Shown here piece by piece: positions 1 to 9,688 of a stretch of 64,000 nucleotides of DNA. Numbering within the stretch: position 1 is the first letter of the stretch; each line of letters begins with the position of its first letter. The translations under genes were made by a program, and so were the position numbers. Source of the DNA: Reyranella sp. (lineage in GTDB: Bacteria; Pseudomonadota; Alphaproteobacteria; Reyranellales; Reyranellaceae); contig NZ_JAUSBN010000035.1 in NCBI RefSeq assembly GCF_030651995.1, positions 62,001 to 126,000 of the forward strand. Reading direction: 5' to 3'. The notes beneath the pieces were generated by a model that saw nothing but the letters and a program-made list of their open reading frames with translations, did no database searches and was not told the DNA's origin.

Positions 1-1
1 G

Positions 2-196
2 GTGGCCTTCACCTCGGTCTGCAATGCCGCCGGTGTGCCGGCCATGTCGGTACCGCTCGAGTGGACCGAAGACGGCCTGCCGATCGGCATGCATTTCGTG
101 GCACGCTACGGTGCCGAAGCCACCTTGTTGTCACTGGCTGCCCAGCTCGAGCAGGCGCATCCATGGCGCGAGCGGTGGCCTGGACGGGTGACGTGA
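2..196 (+). CDS. Amidase (amidase signature family), C-terminal fragment truncated by the window edge
   Basis: C-terminal motif [48 protein letters not shown] typical of amidase-signature enzymes; ORF open at the 5' edge. Confidence 0.85.
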   Translation: MAFTSVCNAAGVPAMSVPLEWTEDGLPIGMHFVARYGAEATLLSLAAQLEQAHPWRERWPGRVT

Positions 197-630
197 TGGC
201 AAAATTCTGGCGGATGGCGGTTGCGGGATTTGTCGCCGGCGTGCTGAGCGTGCTGGTGTTTCACCAGTGGGGCTTCTACGCCGCTGCGGAACTCGGCTTC
301 GGCCGGCCCAGTCTCTACAGCATGCGGCCGGTGCCGCCTTGGGGCATCCCGACCATCGCGTCGCAAGCCTTCTGGGGAGGTCTTTGGGGTGCCCTCGGCG
401 CCTTCGTCGTCGCACGCCTGCCCGGCATCCTGAAAGGCGCCCTGGGCTGGATCCTGTTCGCGATCACGCTGGTATTGGCGGTGAACTGGTTCGTCGTCCT
501 GCCGATCAAGGGTGCACCGATCGGCGGCGGCTGGCGGCTGCCGGGGGTTGTGGTGGTGCCGATCGTCTATGCCCTCTGGGGCTTCGGCATGTGGCTGTTC
601 TACGGGCTCGTCCGCAGGCTGCTGAAGTAG
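196..630 (+). CDS. Small integral membrane protein of unknown function
   Basis: ATGA overlap with the amidase stop; [22 protein letters not shown]... with several hydrophobic segments. Confidence 0.7.
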   Translation: MAKFWRMAVAGFVAGVLSVLVFHQWGFYAAAELGFGRPSLYSMRPVPPWGIPTIASQAFWGGLWGALGAFVVARLPGILKGALGWILFAITLVLAVNWFVVLPIKGAPIGGGWRLPGVVVVPIVYALWGFGMWLFYGLVRRLLK

Positions 631-657
631 CGGGGCCCGCCGGGCTGGCGACTGCGG

Positions 658-1629
658 TCAGAGCTTACGCATCACCATCTGCGAGCCGCCGCCCCAGATC
701 GGCAGATAGGCCATCTTGTAGCCGGCGCCGCCGGTCACGATCGGATGGATCGCCTCCGGGGAGGCGGCGACGTCCTTGCCCTGGTCGAACAGGTATTGCT
801 GGACGCGCCTGATGTCCCAACCCTCGTGCCGCGCGATCTTCTCGGCCAGTTCGAGCGGCAGGAGAAGGACCTGTTCGCCGCGCCCGCTCTTTCGGCTCTG
901 GCCCGACATCGCGATCTCGGCCTGCATGCCGGCAACGACCGGGTCGAGGATCGCCGCGGGCGTGGCGCCTTCTCCATCGCCGGGCAGCACCTCGGCGGTG
1001 CCTGAAATGCCCATCACCGTGAGGGCGCTCTCGTCTTTGCTGAGGCCGTGGCGTTCGGTGAAGGTGGGGAAGGGACCGTCGTTCCTCTCGGCGAAGCACA
1101 GCGTGTACTTGGCGGGCTGGCCCATCGTCGCCATGTCGCCCGTGTCCGATCTGGCGCCGCCGATGTTGCGCAGGCAGAGCTGCAGGGCGCGGCCGATGCA
1201 GGCGTTGGCGCGGGTGCCGGGACCGATCGTGTTGGTCAGCGCGTTGACGCCCAGCGTGCGGACAATCGGGCCGTGGAGGCAGAGCGCGACCGCGGCACTG
1301 CCGGTGGTCGTGGCGATGCCGAGGAGATTGAAGTCCGGTTCGAGCATGGCCTGCGCCGCCGCCAGGACGACGGGCAGTTCGGCCGGCAGGCAGCCCGCGA
1401 TCACGCACTGGTAGGCGACGGACTCGGGCGTGATGTCGCCGAACATCGGCGGCATCATTCCGAGGGAGTCCGCCCGCCCGGCGATACCGGCGATCATGGC
1501 GTCGAGCCGCCTCTGCGTGGGCGGGACCAGCGGGAGGCCGTCCGAGAGTTCGGCCTCCGCCAGGATCTGCTGTGCGTTCTCCCAGGCCGTCGATTCGTCG
1601 ACGACCGGCCAGCCGCACCACTCGTTCAC
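658..1629 (-). CDS. Conserved protein of unknown function, UGSC-selenoprotein-operon paralog 1 (~323 aa)
   Basis: Homologous by eye to the adjacent 1640..2677 product (SDGxPLxxPT, AGCxPExxPVVxAA, NLxGxATT, GPI...N..TN..G.G..ANA.IGRALxLxLxN.GGA, G.PAKxTxCF.E). GTG start at 1629 chosen because the upstream extension overlaps the previous gene. Confidence 0.8.
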   Translation of the reverse strand: MNEWCGWPVVDESTAWENAQQILAEAELSDGLPLVPPTQRRLDAMIAGIAGRADSLGMMPPMFGDITPESVAYQCVIAGCLPAELPVVLAAAQAMLEPDFNLLGIATTTGSAAVALCLHGPIVRTLGVNALTNTIGPGTRANACIGRALQLCLRNIGGARSDTGDMATMGQPAKYTLCFAERNDGPFPTFTERHGLSKDESALTVMGISGTAEVLPGDGEGATPAAILDPVVAGMQAEIAMSGQSRKSGRGEQVLLLPLELAEKIARHEGWDIRRVQQYLFDQGKDVAASPEAIHPIVTGGAGYKMAYLPIWGGGSQMVMRKL

Positions 1630-1639
1630 GACGGGTCGC

Positions 1640-2677
1640 TCATCGGGCGATGCGCGTGCAGGCGACGGTGGTGCCGCCGAACGACGGGATGAACGCCGAA
1701 TGCTTGCCCGCACCGCCCGCCACCGTGATGTGGATGTCCTTCGGATCGCGGCCGATCGACAGCCAGTCACCGTCCGGCTTGTGGCCGGTGGTCTCGTACG
1801 TCACGAGGTTTTCCTTCGAGACGCGCGAGAGATGGACTCGCGAGCGCTTCCACAGCTCCTCGCGGATGCTGTCGATCGTGAAACCGTCGCGCTTCAGGGT
1901 CGCGGCATGCTCGGGACCGATGATGACGAACATCGGGCCCTTGCCGTAGATCGTGTTGGAGCCCGGGTTGGACATGCCGCCCGCGAAGGTGGTCAGCAGC
2001 CCGTCGCCGGTGGTCGAACCATGGTCGTTGAGGTTATGCGGGCCTTCGCCCGACATCACCGTCACGACCGAGTCGGTCGGCGCGAAGCCGCGCTGCACAT
2101 GATAGGGCGCCCAGGGATTCTCCTCCTCGTTCTCGCCGAAGCAGAAGGTGAACTTGGCGGGATTGCCCTGGGTCGAGCGGTCCATTTCGCCCGGCTTGGC
2201 GCCGGCGACGTTCAGCAGCATCAGCCCGAGCGCGCGGCCAATCGTGGCATTGGCCTGGCGACCCTGGCCGAAGCAGTTGGTGCCGCAGTTGATGTTGAGC
2301 TCGTGCCGGATCGGGCCGCTCACCATGACCATCGGCGCACAGGAGTGCGTCGTCGCGAGCGTACCGTGGAGATTGTACTCCGGGTCGAGCACGCCGCGCA
2401 GGGCGGCGGTCACGACCGGGAAGTATTCGGGCTTGCAGCCGGCCATGACGGCATTTGCCGCCAGTGCCTGCAGCGTCGGAACGACCTGGCGCGGCGGCAC
2501 CGGCGGGTAGGGGCGGTTGTCGCCGCGCACGGTCTCGACGAACTTCGCCACTTTCGCCTCGGTGGGCACGAACAGCGGCATGCCGTCGCTCCAGCCCTGT
2601 TCGTTGGCGTACTCGTTGAAGGCCTCGACATCCATGTCGCCGATGTCGATCACTTCCTGTTCGGCGATGTCCTTCAT
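1640..2677 (-). CDS. Conserved protein of unknown function, UGSC-selenoprotein-operon paralog 2 (345 aa)
   Basis: Long ORF; ATG overlaps the stop of the selenoprotein CDS (ATGA at 2674-2677); paralogous to 658..1629; Cys-rich segment NCGTNCFGQGRQANATIGRAL. Confidence 0.85.
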   Translation of the reverse strand: MKDIAEQEVIDIGDMDVEAFNEYANEQGWSDGMPLFVPTEAKVAKFVETVRGDNRPYPPVPPRQVVPTLQALAANAVMAGCKPEYFPVVTAALRGVLDPEYNLHGTLATTHSCAPMVMVSGPIRHELNINCGTNCFGQGRQANATIGRALGLMLLNVAGAKPGEMDRSTQGNPAKFTFCFGENEEENPWAPYHVQRGFAPTDSVVTVMSGEGPHNLNDHGSTTGDGLLTTFAGGMSNPGSNTIYGKGPMFVIIGPEHAATLKRDGFTIDSIREELWKRSRVHLSRVSKENLVTYETTGHKPDGDWLSIGRDPKDIHITVAGGAGKHSAFIPSFGGTTVACTRIAR

Positions 2678-3192
2678 TTGCCTGTGGCCTCGGTCAGTCC
2701 CTTGGTCGCTGCTTCTATACGTTCCCGCAGCTCTTCGGCGTTGAGGCCGCCGACGGGATGCTTGACCACGATCATGCGCGCCTCGACCTTGCGGGCTTTC
2801 GCCTGCGCCAGGACCAGCGGTTTGAAAGTCTCAGTGGCGATCACGAAAGCGGTGATGCCGAGCTTCTCGAGTTCGAGGCTGTCGTGGAAACTCCACGATG
2901 AACAGCTTCCTCAATCCCCTAAGGCTAGTAGCGCTGCCTTGTAGTTCTTCGCGACCTTCTCGATCAGTTCCTTCGGCGCCGGCTGGCTGGCGCTGTTCTT
3001 GGCATGGAAGTGGATATTGTCGACCGGCCGGTGCGCGCCCAGCATGGCGCGGACGCCTTCCAGCAGCTCGCGGGCATTCGGCTTCGAGTTGGATATCAGG
3101 GCGATGGCGTCCGTCGCCCAGTTGACGGGCTGCAAGGTCACCTTGGCAGGACCGGCGGCGGCCATGCCGAAGCTCGGATTGAAGATGCGCAT
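2674..3192 (-). CDS. UGSC-motif selenoprotein; in-frame TGA (2911..2913) read as selenocysteine at residue 94 of 172
   Basis: ORF MRIFNPSFGM...NYKAALLALGD, then TGA, then GSCSSWSFHDSLELEKLGITAFVIATETFKPLVLAQAKARKVEARMIVVKHPVGGLNAEELRERIEAATKGLTEATGK*, in frame with no other stop; SD GGAGGG upstream of the ATG; SECIS-like hairpin immediately 3' of the TGA; matches the known UGSC (seleno)protein family core GDUGSC(T/S)SWS.HD..ELEK.G. Confidence 0.93.
2878..2906 (-). promoter_or_regulatory. Putative bacterial SECIS element for the UGSC selenoprotein
   Basis: RNA after UGA: GGAA-GCUGU-UCAU-CGUGG-AGUUU-CCACG-ACAGC. Lower 5-bp and upper 5-bp stems with a one-sided bulge and a 5-nt apical loop holding GU; loop G is at +20 after UGA. 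Confidence 0.85.
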
Positions 3193-3209
3193 GTTCGTTT
3201 CCCTCCACG

Positions 3210-4079
3210 CTACTTGTTCAACGCCGCGACAATCGACTTGGCGACGCGCTGGCCGTCCGCGATGGCGTTGGCCAGGTATTCCTTGGAGCCGGACCGAACG
3301 TCGCCGGCGGCGAACACCAGCGACTGGGCGGTCTGGCCCGCCTCGTCCACAACGATATGCCCCGTGGCGTCGCGTGCAAGCGAATCCGGCAGGAATTCCG
3401 CAGCGGGAGACCGGCCCTCGTAAACGAACACCGCATTTGTCGGAATGCGGTCTCGCTGACCGTCGTTTTCGACCGTGACCGCCTCAAGCCCATTGCTGCC
3501 TTCGAGGCCGACGATGCGCCCCGGCCGGGCGGTGACGCCTTCCGGTACCGGGCCGGTCGGCGTGCCGAGCATGGTGATCTCGCCGGCGATGCCCACGAGG
3601 ACGGCGGCCTCGTACGGCGCCCAGCCGGTGGCGCCGGCGATGATCACCGGCTGGCCGGCATAGAGCGGGCCATCGCAGTTCGCGCAGTGGGACAGGCCCC
3701 GCCCTTCATATTCTTCCTCGCCGGGAAGGCCGAGCTTGCCCTTGCTCATGCCGGTCGCAACCACGAGGGATCGCGCCGTATGGCGCTCGCCGTCGGCGGT
3801 CTCGATCTCGAAGGGCCCATTGCCGGAAATCGCTGTGACTTCGCCGAAGCCGATCTCGACGCCAGCGACGACGGCATCGTCGGTCAGGCGCGCGGCCATG
3901 GTCGTGCCGTCGAAGATCTCCTCGAAATCGTGCAACTGGCCCAGGTTGATGATCTCGCCGCCGGGCGCAAGCTTGTCGAGGCAGAGCGCCTTCAGGCCCG
4001 CGCGGGCGACTTCGGTGGCGGCGGTGAGGCCGGCCGGGCCGGCGCCGATGACGATCACGTCGTAGGAAGGGGTGTCCAT
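3210..4079 (-). CDS. Thioredoxin-reductase-like FAD-dependent oxidoreductase
   Basis: YDVIVIGAGPAGLTAATEVARAGLKALCLDK (FAD GxGxxG), redox pair SHCANCDGPLYAGQ, C-terminal FAAGDVR; start at MDTPSYDV. Confidence 0.88.
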   Translation of the reverse strand: MDTPSYDVIVIGAGPAGLTAATEVARAGLKALCLDKLAPGGEIINLGQLHDFEEIFDGTTMAARLTDDAVVAGVEIGFGEVTAISGNGPFEIETADGERHTARSLVVATGMSKGKLGLPGEEEYEGRGLSHCANCDGPLYAGQPVIIAGATGWAPYEAAVLVGIAGEITMLGTPTGPVPEGVTARPGRIVGLEGSNGLEAVTVENDGQRDRIPTNAVFVYEGRSPAAEFLPDSLARDATGHIVVDEAGQTAQSLVFAAGDVRSGSKEYLANAIADGQRVAKSIVAALNK

Positions 4080-4254
4080 GGCCGTCTTTAATCGGCACTT
4101 GGACGGAGGAGCGCAAGGGACAATTCGGCCCGGCCACGCCCGGCCGTCCTGCGATGCCCCATTGTGGTCCACGATTTGCAGGCCGCCCATCTTGAGCTTG
4201 CCAGTCCCCGAGAAAGCATCGTAGGTCGCAAGGGCAGGGAGACACAAACAGGGC

Positions 4255-5169
4255 ATGGCGTATTTCACGCAACAGCTGATCAACGCAATCACGCTGGGCG
4301 CCATCTACGGGTTGATCGCCATCGGATACACGATGGTCTATGGGATCATCGGCATGATCAACTTCGCGCATGGCGAGGTGTTCATGATCGGCGCCTTCAT
4401 CTCGCTGATCGGCTTCGTCATCTGCGGAAGCCTCGGCATCAGCTCGGCACCCATCGCCATCGTTCTCGTGCTGCTCTTGGCCATGTCATTCTCCGCCGTC
4501 TACGGATGGGCGATAGAACGAACGGCTTACAGACCGTTGCGGGGCTCGTTCCGGCTGGCCCCGCTGATCTCCGCCATCGGCGTGTCGATCGCCCTCCAGA
4601 ACTACGTGCAACTGGCGCAGGGGGCGCGACCCAAACCCGGTGGGCAGGTCGTGTCCGGCGGCTTCAACCTCTTTACCGCCGACGGCTTCGACGTGCGCGT
4701 CACCTGGCTGCAGATCATCATCGTGCTGGTGACGGTCGTGCTGATGGCGGGCTTCACCTGGGTGATCGCGAAAACCTCGCTGGGACGCCAGCAGCGCGCC
4801 TGCGAACAGGACATGAAGATGGCGGCGCTGCTGGGCGTGAATGTCGACCGCACCATCTCGCTCACCTTCGTGCTGGGCGCGGCATTGGCCGCCGTCGCCG
4901 GCATGCTGTTCCTGATGTACTACGGCGTGGTCGACTTCTTCATCGGCTTCCTGGCCGGCATCAAGGCCTTCACCGCGGCGGTGCTGGGGGGCATCGGCTC
5001 GCTGCCTGGCGCTATGCTGGGCGGGCTGCTGATCGGGCTGATCGAGGTCTTCTGGGCCGGCTACTTCTCGAGCGAATACAAGGATGTCGCGGCCTTCGCG
5101 ATCCTCGTGCTGGTGCTGATCTTCCGGCCGAGCGGCCTGCTCGGCAAACCGGAGATCGAGAAGGTCTGA
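4255..5169 (+). CDS. livH: Branched-chain amino acid ABC transporter permease (LivH family)
   Basis: AITLGAIYGLIAIGYTMVYGIIGMINFAHGEVFMIGAF typical LivH N-terminus; followed by livM/G/F. Confidence 0.93.
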   Translation: MAYFTQQLINAITLGAIYGLIAIGYTMVYGIIGMINFAHGEVFMIGAFISLIGFVICGSLGISSAPIAIVLVLLLAMSFSAVYGWAIERTAYRPLRGSFRLAPLISAIGVSIALQNYVQLAQGARPKPGGQVVSGGFNLFTADGFDVRVTWLQIIIVLVTVVLMAGFTWVIAKTSLGRQQRACEQDMKMAALLGVNVDRTISLTFVLGAALAAVAGMLFLMYYGVVDFFIGFLAGIKAFTAAVLGGIGSLPGAMLGGLLIGLIEVFWAGYFSSEYKDVAAFAILVLVLIFRPSGLLGKPEIEKV

Positions 5170-5172
5170 CGG

Positions 5173-6590
5173 ATGGGCCCGCGTCTGCCTCTCATGCTGA
5201 AGGATGCGGGGCTCACCGCGTTCGTCGCCGCCGCGCTGGGCATCTTTATCGTCGGCTTCCGCACCGTCGACCAGGGCGGCGGAAAGGGCCTGGGCTTCGA
5301 CTATCACCTCGTCGATCTCGCCGTGGCGGTGTTCGTCATCTTCATCGGCCGGCTCGGCCTCTCGATGGCGGCGAACGGGCTGCGCTGGCCCGCCATCGTT
5401 CTGGGGGTGGCGATGATGGCGGCCGGCGCCTCGCCGATGAAGCTGCCGTCCGGCTTCCTGCACTGGTTCGTGGCGCTGGGCGGCGTGCTGCTGGTGATCC
5501 GCGCGATCTGGCCGTGGGCCAACGACGCCATGGGCGTCGCGGCGCGGACGCCGTCCGGCGTGGCGCTCGGAAAGGCCGGCGTCAAATGGTTCGGCTGGCT
5601 GTTGCTGGCGGCGGCGGTCCTGATGCCGTTCACGCCCTTCGCCGACCAGAAGACGATGGATCTCGGCGTGCTGATCCTGACCTACGTGATGCTGGGGTGG
5701 GGGCTCAACATCGTGGTCGGCCTCGCCGGCCTGCTCGACCTGGGATACGTCGCCTTCTATGCGGTCGGCGCTTACGCCTACGCGCTGCTCAGCACGCAGT
5801 ACGGGCTGGGCTTCTGGACGGTCCTGCCGCTCGCCGGGATGATGGCGGCACTGTTCGGCATCGTGCTGGGTTTTCCGGTGCTGCGCCTGCGCGGCGACTA
5901 TCTGGCCATCGTGACGCTGGGGTTCGGCGAGATCATCCGCCTCGTGCTGCTCAACTGGTTCGACCTGACCAACGGACCGGCCGGCATCGGCTCGATTCCC
6001 GGTCCGACCCTGTTCGGCGCCGTGTTCGCCGAGACTCCGCCGCCCGGCAAGCAGACCGTGTCGGAGATGCTGGGCATCGCCTTCGACGGCAACCACCGGC
6101 TGATCTTCCTCTACTATATCATCCTCGGCCTGGCGCTGATCACCAACCTCTTCACGCAGCGCATGCGGCGCCTGCCGGTGGGCCGTGCCTGGGAGGCGCT
6201 GCGCGAGGACGAGACGGCCTGCCAGGCGCTCGGCATCAACCCGACCAACACCAAGCTCACGGCCTTCGCGATCGGCGCCATGTTCGCGGGCTTCGCCGGT
6301 TCCTTCTTTGCCGCCAAGCAGCGCTTCATCAGCCCCGAGAGTTTCGTGTTCATCGAATCGGCGATCATCCTGGCGATCGTCGTGCTGGGCGGCATGGGCA
6401 GCCAGATCGGCGTCGTGCTGGCCGCTGTGCTGCTGATCGGCCTGCCCGAATGGTTTCGTGATCTCGGCAACTACCGCATGTTGGCCTTCGGCCTCGCCAT
6501 GGTGCTGATCATGGTGTTCAAGCCGCGCGGCCTCATCTCCCACCGCGAGCCGTCGATCCGATTGCATCCCGCCGGCTCGGGAGGCGGCGG

Positions 6591-6594
<4 letters not shown>
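5173..6594 (+). CDS. livM: Branched-chain amino acid ABC transporter permease (LivM family)
   Basis: GLNIVVGLAGLLDLGYVAFYAVGAYAYAL; LRLRGDYLAIVTLGFGEIIR; ENETACQALGIN-like segment. Confidence 0.93.
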
Positions 6595-7407
<813 letters not shown>

Positions 7408-7415
<8 letters not shown>

Positions 7416-8136
7416 ACCCTCGTTCCTGTCGGTGAACGGCGTCGAGACCTTCTACGGTGCCATCCAGGCCCTGCATGGGGTCGATCTCGAGGTGGCGCGC
7501 GGCGAGATCGTGACCCTGATCGGCGCCAACGGGGCGGGGAAATCCACCCTGCTGATGACGATCTGCGGCAATCCCCGCGCGCACAGCGGCACCATCGTGT
7601 TCGACGGCGAGGACATCACGGCGCTGCCGACCCACCAGATCGTGCGGCGCGGCGTGGCGCAGGTGCCCGAGGGGCGACGCATCTTCGCGCGCATGAGCGT
7701 CTACGAGAACCTTCAGATGGGCGCGATCCTGGGCGATCCGGCCAACTTCAAGTCGGACCTCGACCGCGTCTTCGCCATGTTCCCGCGGCTGGCCGAGCGG
7801 CGCGACCAGCGTGGCGGCACCCTGTCAGGCGGCGAGCAGCAGATGCTGGCGATCGGCCGTGCCCTCATGAGCCGGCCGAGGCTGCTGCTGCTCGACGAGC
7901 CGTCGCTCGGCCTCGCGCCCCTGATCGTGCGCCAGATCTTCGATTCGATCGGCCGCATCGCCCGGGAGGAGGGTGTCACGATCTTCCTCGTCGAGCAGAA
8001 CGCCTTCCACGCGTTGCGCCTGGCCGATCGCGGCTACGTGCTGGCCAACGGCCGGGTGCGCCTCAGCGGCAGCGGCAAGGAGCTGCTGGCCAACCAGGAG
8101 GTCCGCGCGGCCTATCTCGAGGGCGGCCACGCATGA
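7408..8136 (+). CDS. livF: ABC transporter ATP-binding protein (LivF family)
   Basis: YGAIQALHGVDLEVARGEIVTLIGANGAGKSTLLMTICG, LSGGEQQMLAIGRALMSRPRLLLLDEPSLGLAP; start MPEPSFL. Confidence 0.95.
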
Positions 8137-8495
8137 GCCCGCTCGACACCTTCATGTTCGACTGGTTCGGCGACACGCTGTTCAACGTGGTCGTGTTCAA
8201 CCTCGTGCTGATCGGGCCGGCCTCGTTCGCGGCCGGCCATGCCGTCGCGCTGACCTGGCGGCCCTGGCCGCAGATCGTGTTCTACACGGCGCTCCTGTCG
8301 GCCACGTTGCGTTTCCTCGACTATGCCCTGGCGGGCGGCGAGTTGTTGTCGCTGGCCGGTTTTGCACTGGGCTGGGCCGTACAATTGTCGATCGCGGCCT
8401 TTGCCTTCAGGCTCACGCGGGCGCGCCAGATGGTGCGCCAGTATCCGTGGCTCTACCGGCGCAAAGGCTTGCTGGGTTGGGACGACCGGCCTTAA
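8133..8495 (+). CDS. Small membrane protein embedded in the liv operon (resembles DUF6867)
   Basis: ATGA overlap with livF; MSPLDTFMFDWFGDTLFNVVVFNLVLIGPASFAAGHAVALTWRPW. Confidence 0.7.
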   Translation: MSPLDTFMFDWFGDTLFNVVVFNLVLIGPASFAAGHAVALTWRPWPQIVFYTALLSATLRFLDYALAGGELLSLAGFALGWAVQLSIAAFAFRLTRARQMVRQYPWLYRRKGLLGWDDRP

Positions 8496-8550
8496 TGTAA
8501 TGGTCATGCTCCGCAGCAGCGGAGGGGGCTCAATCAACAGGGAGACTCGG

Positions 8551-9663
8551 ATGAAGAAGTTGTACGGCACGCTGGCCGTTGCCGCCGTTGCGCTGATGGC
8601 GACGCCCGCGTTTGCCCAGATCAAGATCGGCTCGGCCGGTCCGATGACCGGCTCGAACGCCGCGTTCGGCGAGCAGCTCAAGCGCGGCGCCGAGATGGCG
8701 GTCGCCGACATCAATGCCGCCGGCGGCGTCAACGGCCAGAAGCTCGAGCTGGTGATCGGCGACGATGCCTGCGACCCCAAGCAGGCAACCGCGGTCGCCA
8801 ACAAGATGGTGTCGGACAAGGTCGTGTTCGTGGCCGGGCACTTCTGCTCCGGCTCGTCGATCCCGGCCTCGGATATCTACAAGGAAGGCAAGATCCTGCA
8901 GATCACGCCGGCCTCGACCAATCCGAAGCTGACGGACGACGCCGCCGGCAAGGGCAACACCACCGTGTTCCGCACCTGCGGCCGCGACGACGTGCAGGGC
9001 GCGACGGTCGGCGCCTACATCCTGAAGAACAAGAAGGACGCCAAGGTTGCGATCCTCCATGACAAGTCGCCCTACGGCAAAGGCGTGGCCGACGAGACCA
9101 AGAAGGCCCTGAACAAGGGCGGCCTGCGCGAGGCGATGTACGAGGCCTACAACGACACCGACAAGGACTTCGCCGCGCTGATCAACAAGATGAAGCAGGC
9201 GAAGATCGACATCATCGTACTGGGCGGCTACCACACCGCCGGCGCGCTGATCATCAAGCAGGCGCGCGAACAAGGCCTGGCCGCGCAGATGATGGGCTTC
9301 GACTCGCTCGAGACGGCCGAGTTCGCCCAGCTGGGCGGCGCGGCGACCAACGGCGTGCTGATGTCGTTCCCGCCCAAGGCCGAGGACGACCCGAAGAATG
9401 CCGCCCTGGTGAAGAAGTTCCGCGACGCCAAGTACAATCCGGAAGGCTACACGCTGTTCAGCTACGCCGCGGTGAAGGCCTGGGCCGATGCCGCCAACAA
9501 GGCGAAGTCGACCGAAGCAGCCAAGGTCGCCGCGGCGCTGCGCTCGGGCAAGTTCGACTCGGCCGTCGGGGTGCTCGAGTTCGACGCCAAGGGCGACATC
9601 AAGGACGCGGTCTACGACATCTACGTCTGGAAGGACGGCAAGTCGTCCCCGATGAAGAAGTAG
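8551..9663 (+). CDS. livK: Branched-chain amino acid ABC transporter substrate-binding protein
   Basis: Signal peptide MKKLYGTLAVAAVALMATPAFA; IKIGSAGPMTGSNAAFGEQLKRGAEMAVADINAAGGVNG. Confidence 0.93.
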   Translation: MKKLYGTLAVAAVALMATPAFAQIKIGSAGPMTGSNAAFGEQLKRGAEMAVADINAAGGVNGQKLELVIGDDACDPKQATAVANKMVSDKVVFVAGHFCSGSSIPASDIYKEGKILQITPASTNPKLTDDAAGKGNTTVFRTCGRDDVQGATVGAYILKNKKDAKVAILHDKSPYGKGVADETKKALNKGGLREAMYEAYNDTDKDFAALINKMKQAKIDIIVLGGYHTAGALIIKQAREQGLAAQMMGFDSLETAEFAQLGGAATNGVLMSFPPKAEDDPKNAALVKKFRDAKYNPEGYTLFSYAAVKAWADAANKAKSTEAAKVAAALRSGKFDSAVGVLEFDAKGDIKDAVYDIYVWKDGKSSPMKK

Positions 9664-9688
9664 GGCCAAACGGCTCGATCAGGGAGAG

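Noticed and set aside
658-1770. N-terminal extension of the P1 ORF to 1770
   Set aside because: The extension (TGCRSAAIRRTSTSRWRAVRASIRRSSRR...) is low-complexity and overlaps the 3' end of P2; the conserved region begins near the GTG at 1629.
3210-4304. Start of the TrxR-like gene at 4304
   Set aside because: The region upstream of MDTPSYDVIVIGAGPAG is not flavoprotein-like and overlaps the divergent intergenic region; start placed at 4079.
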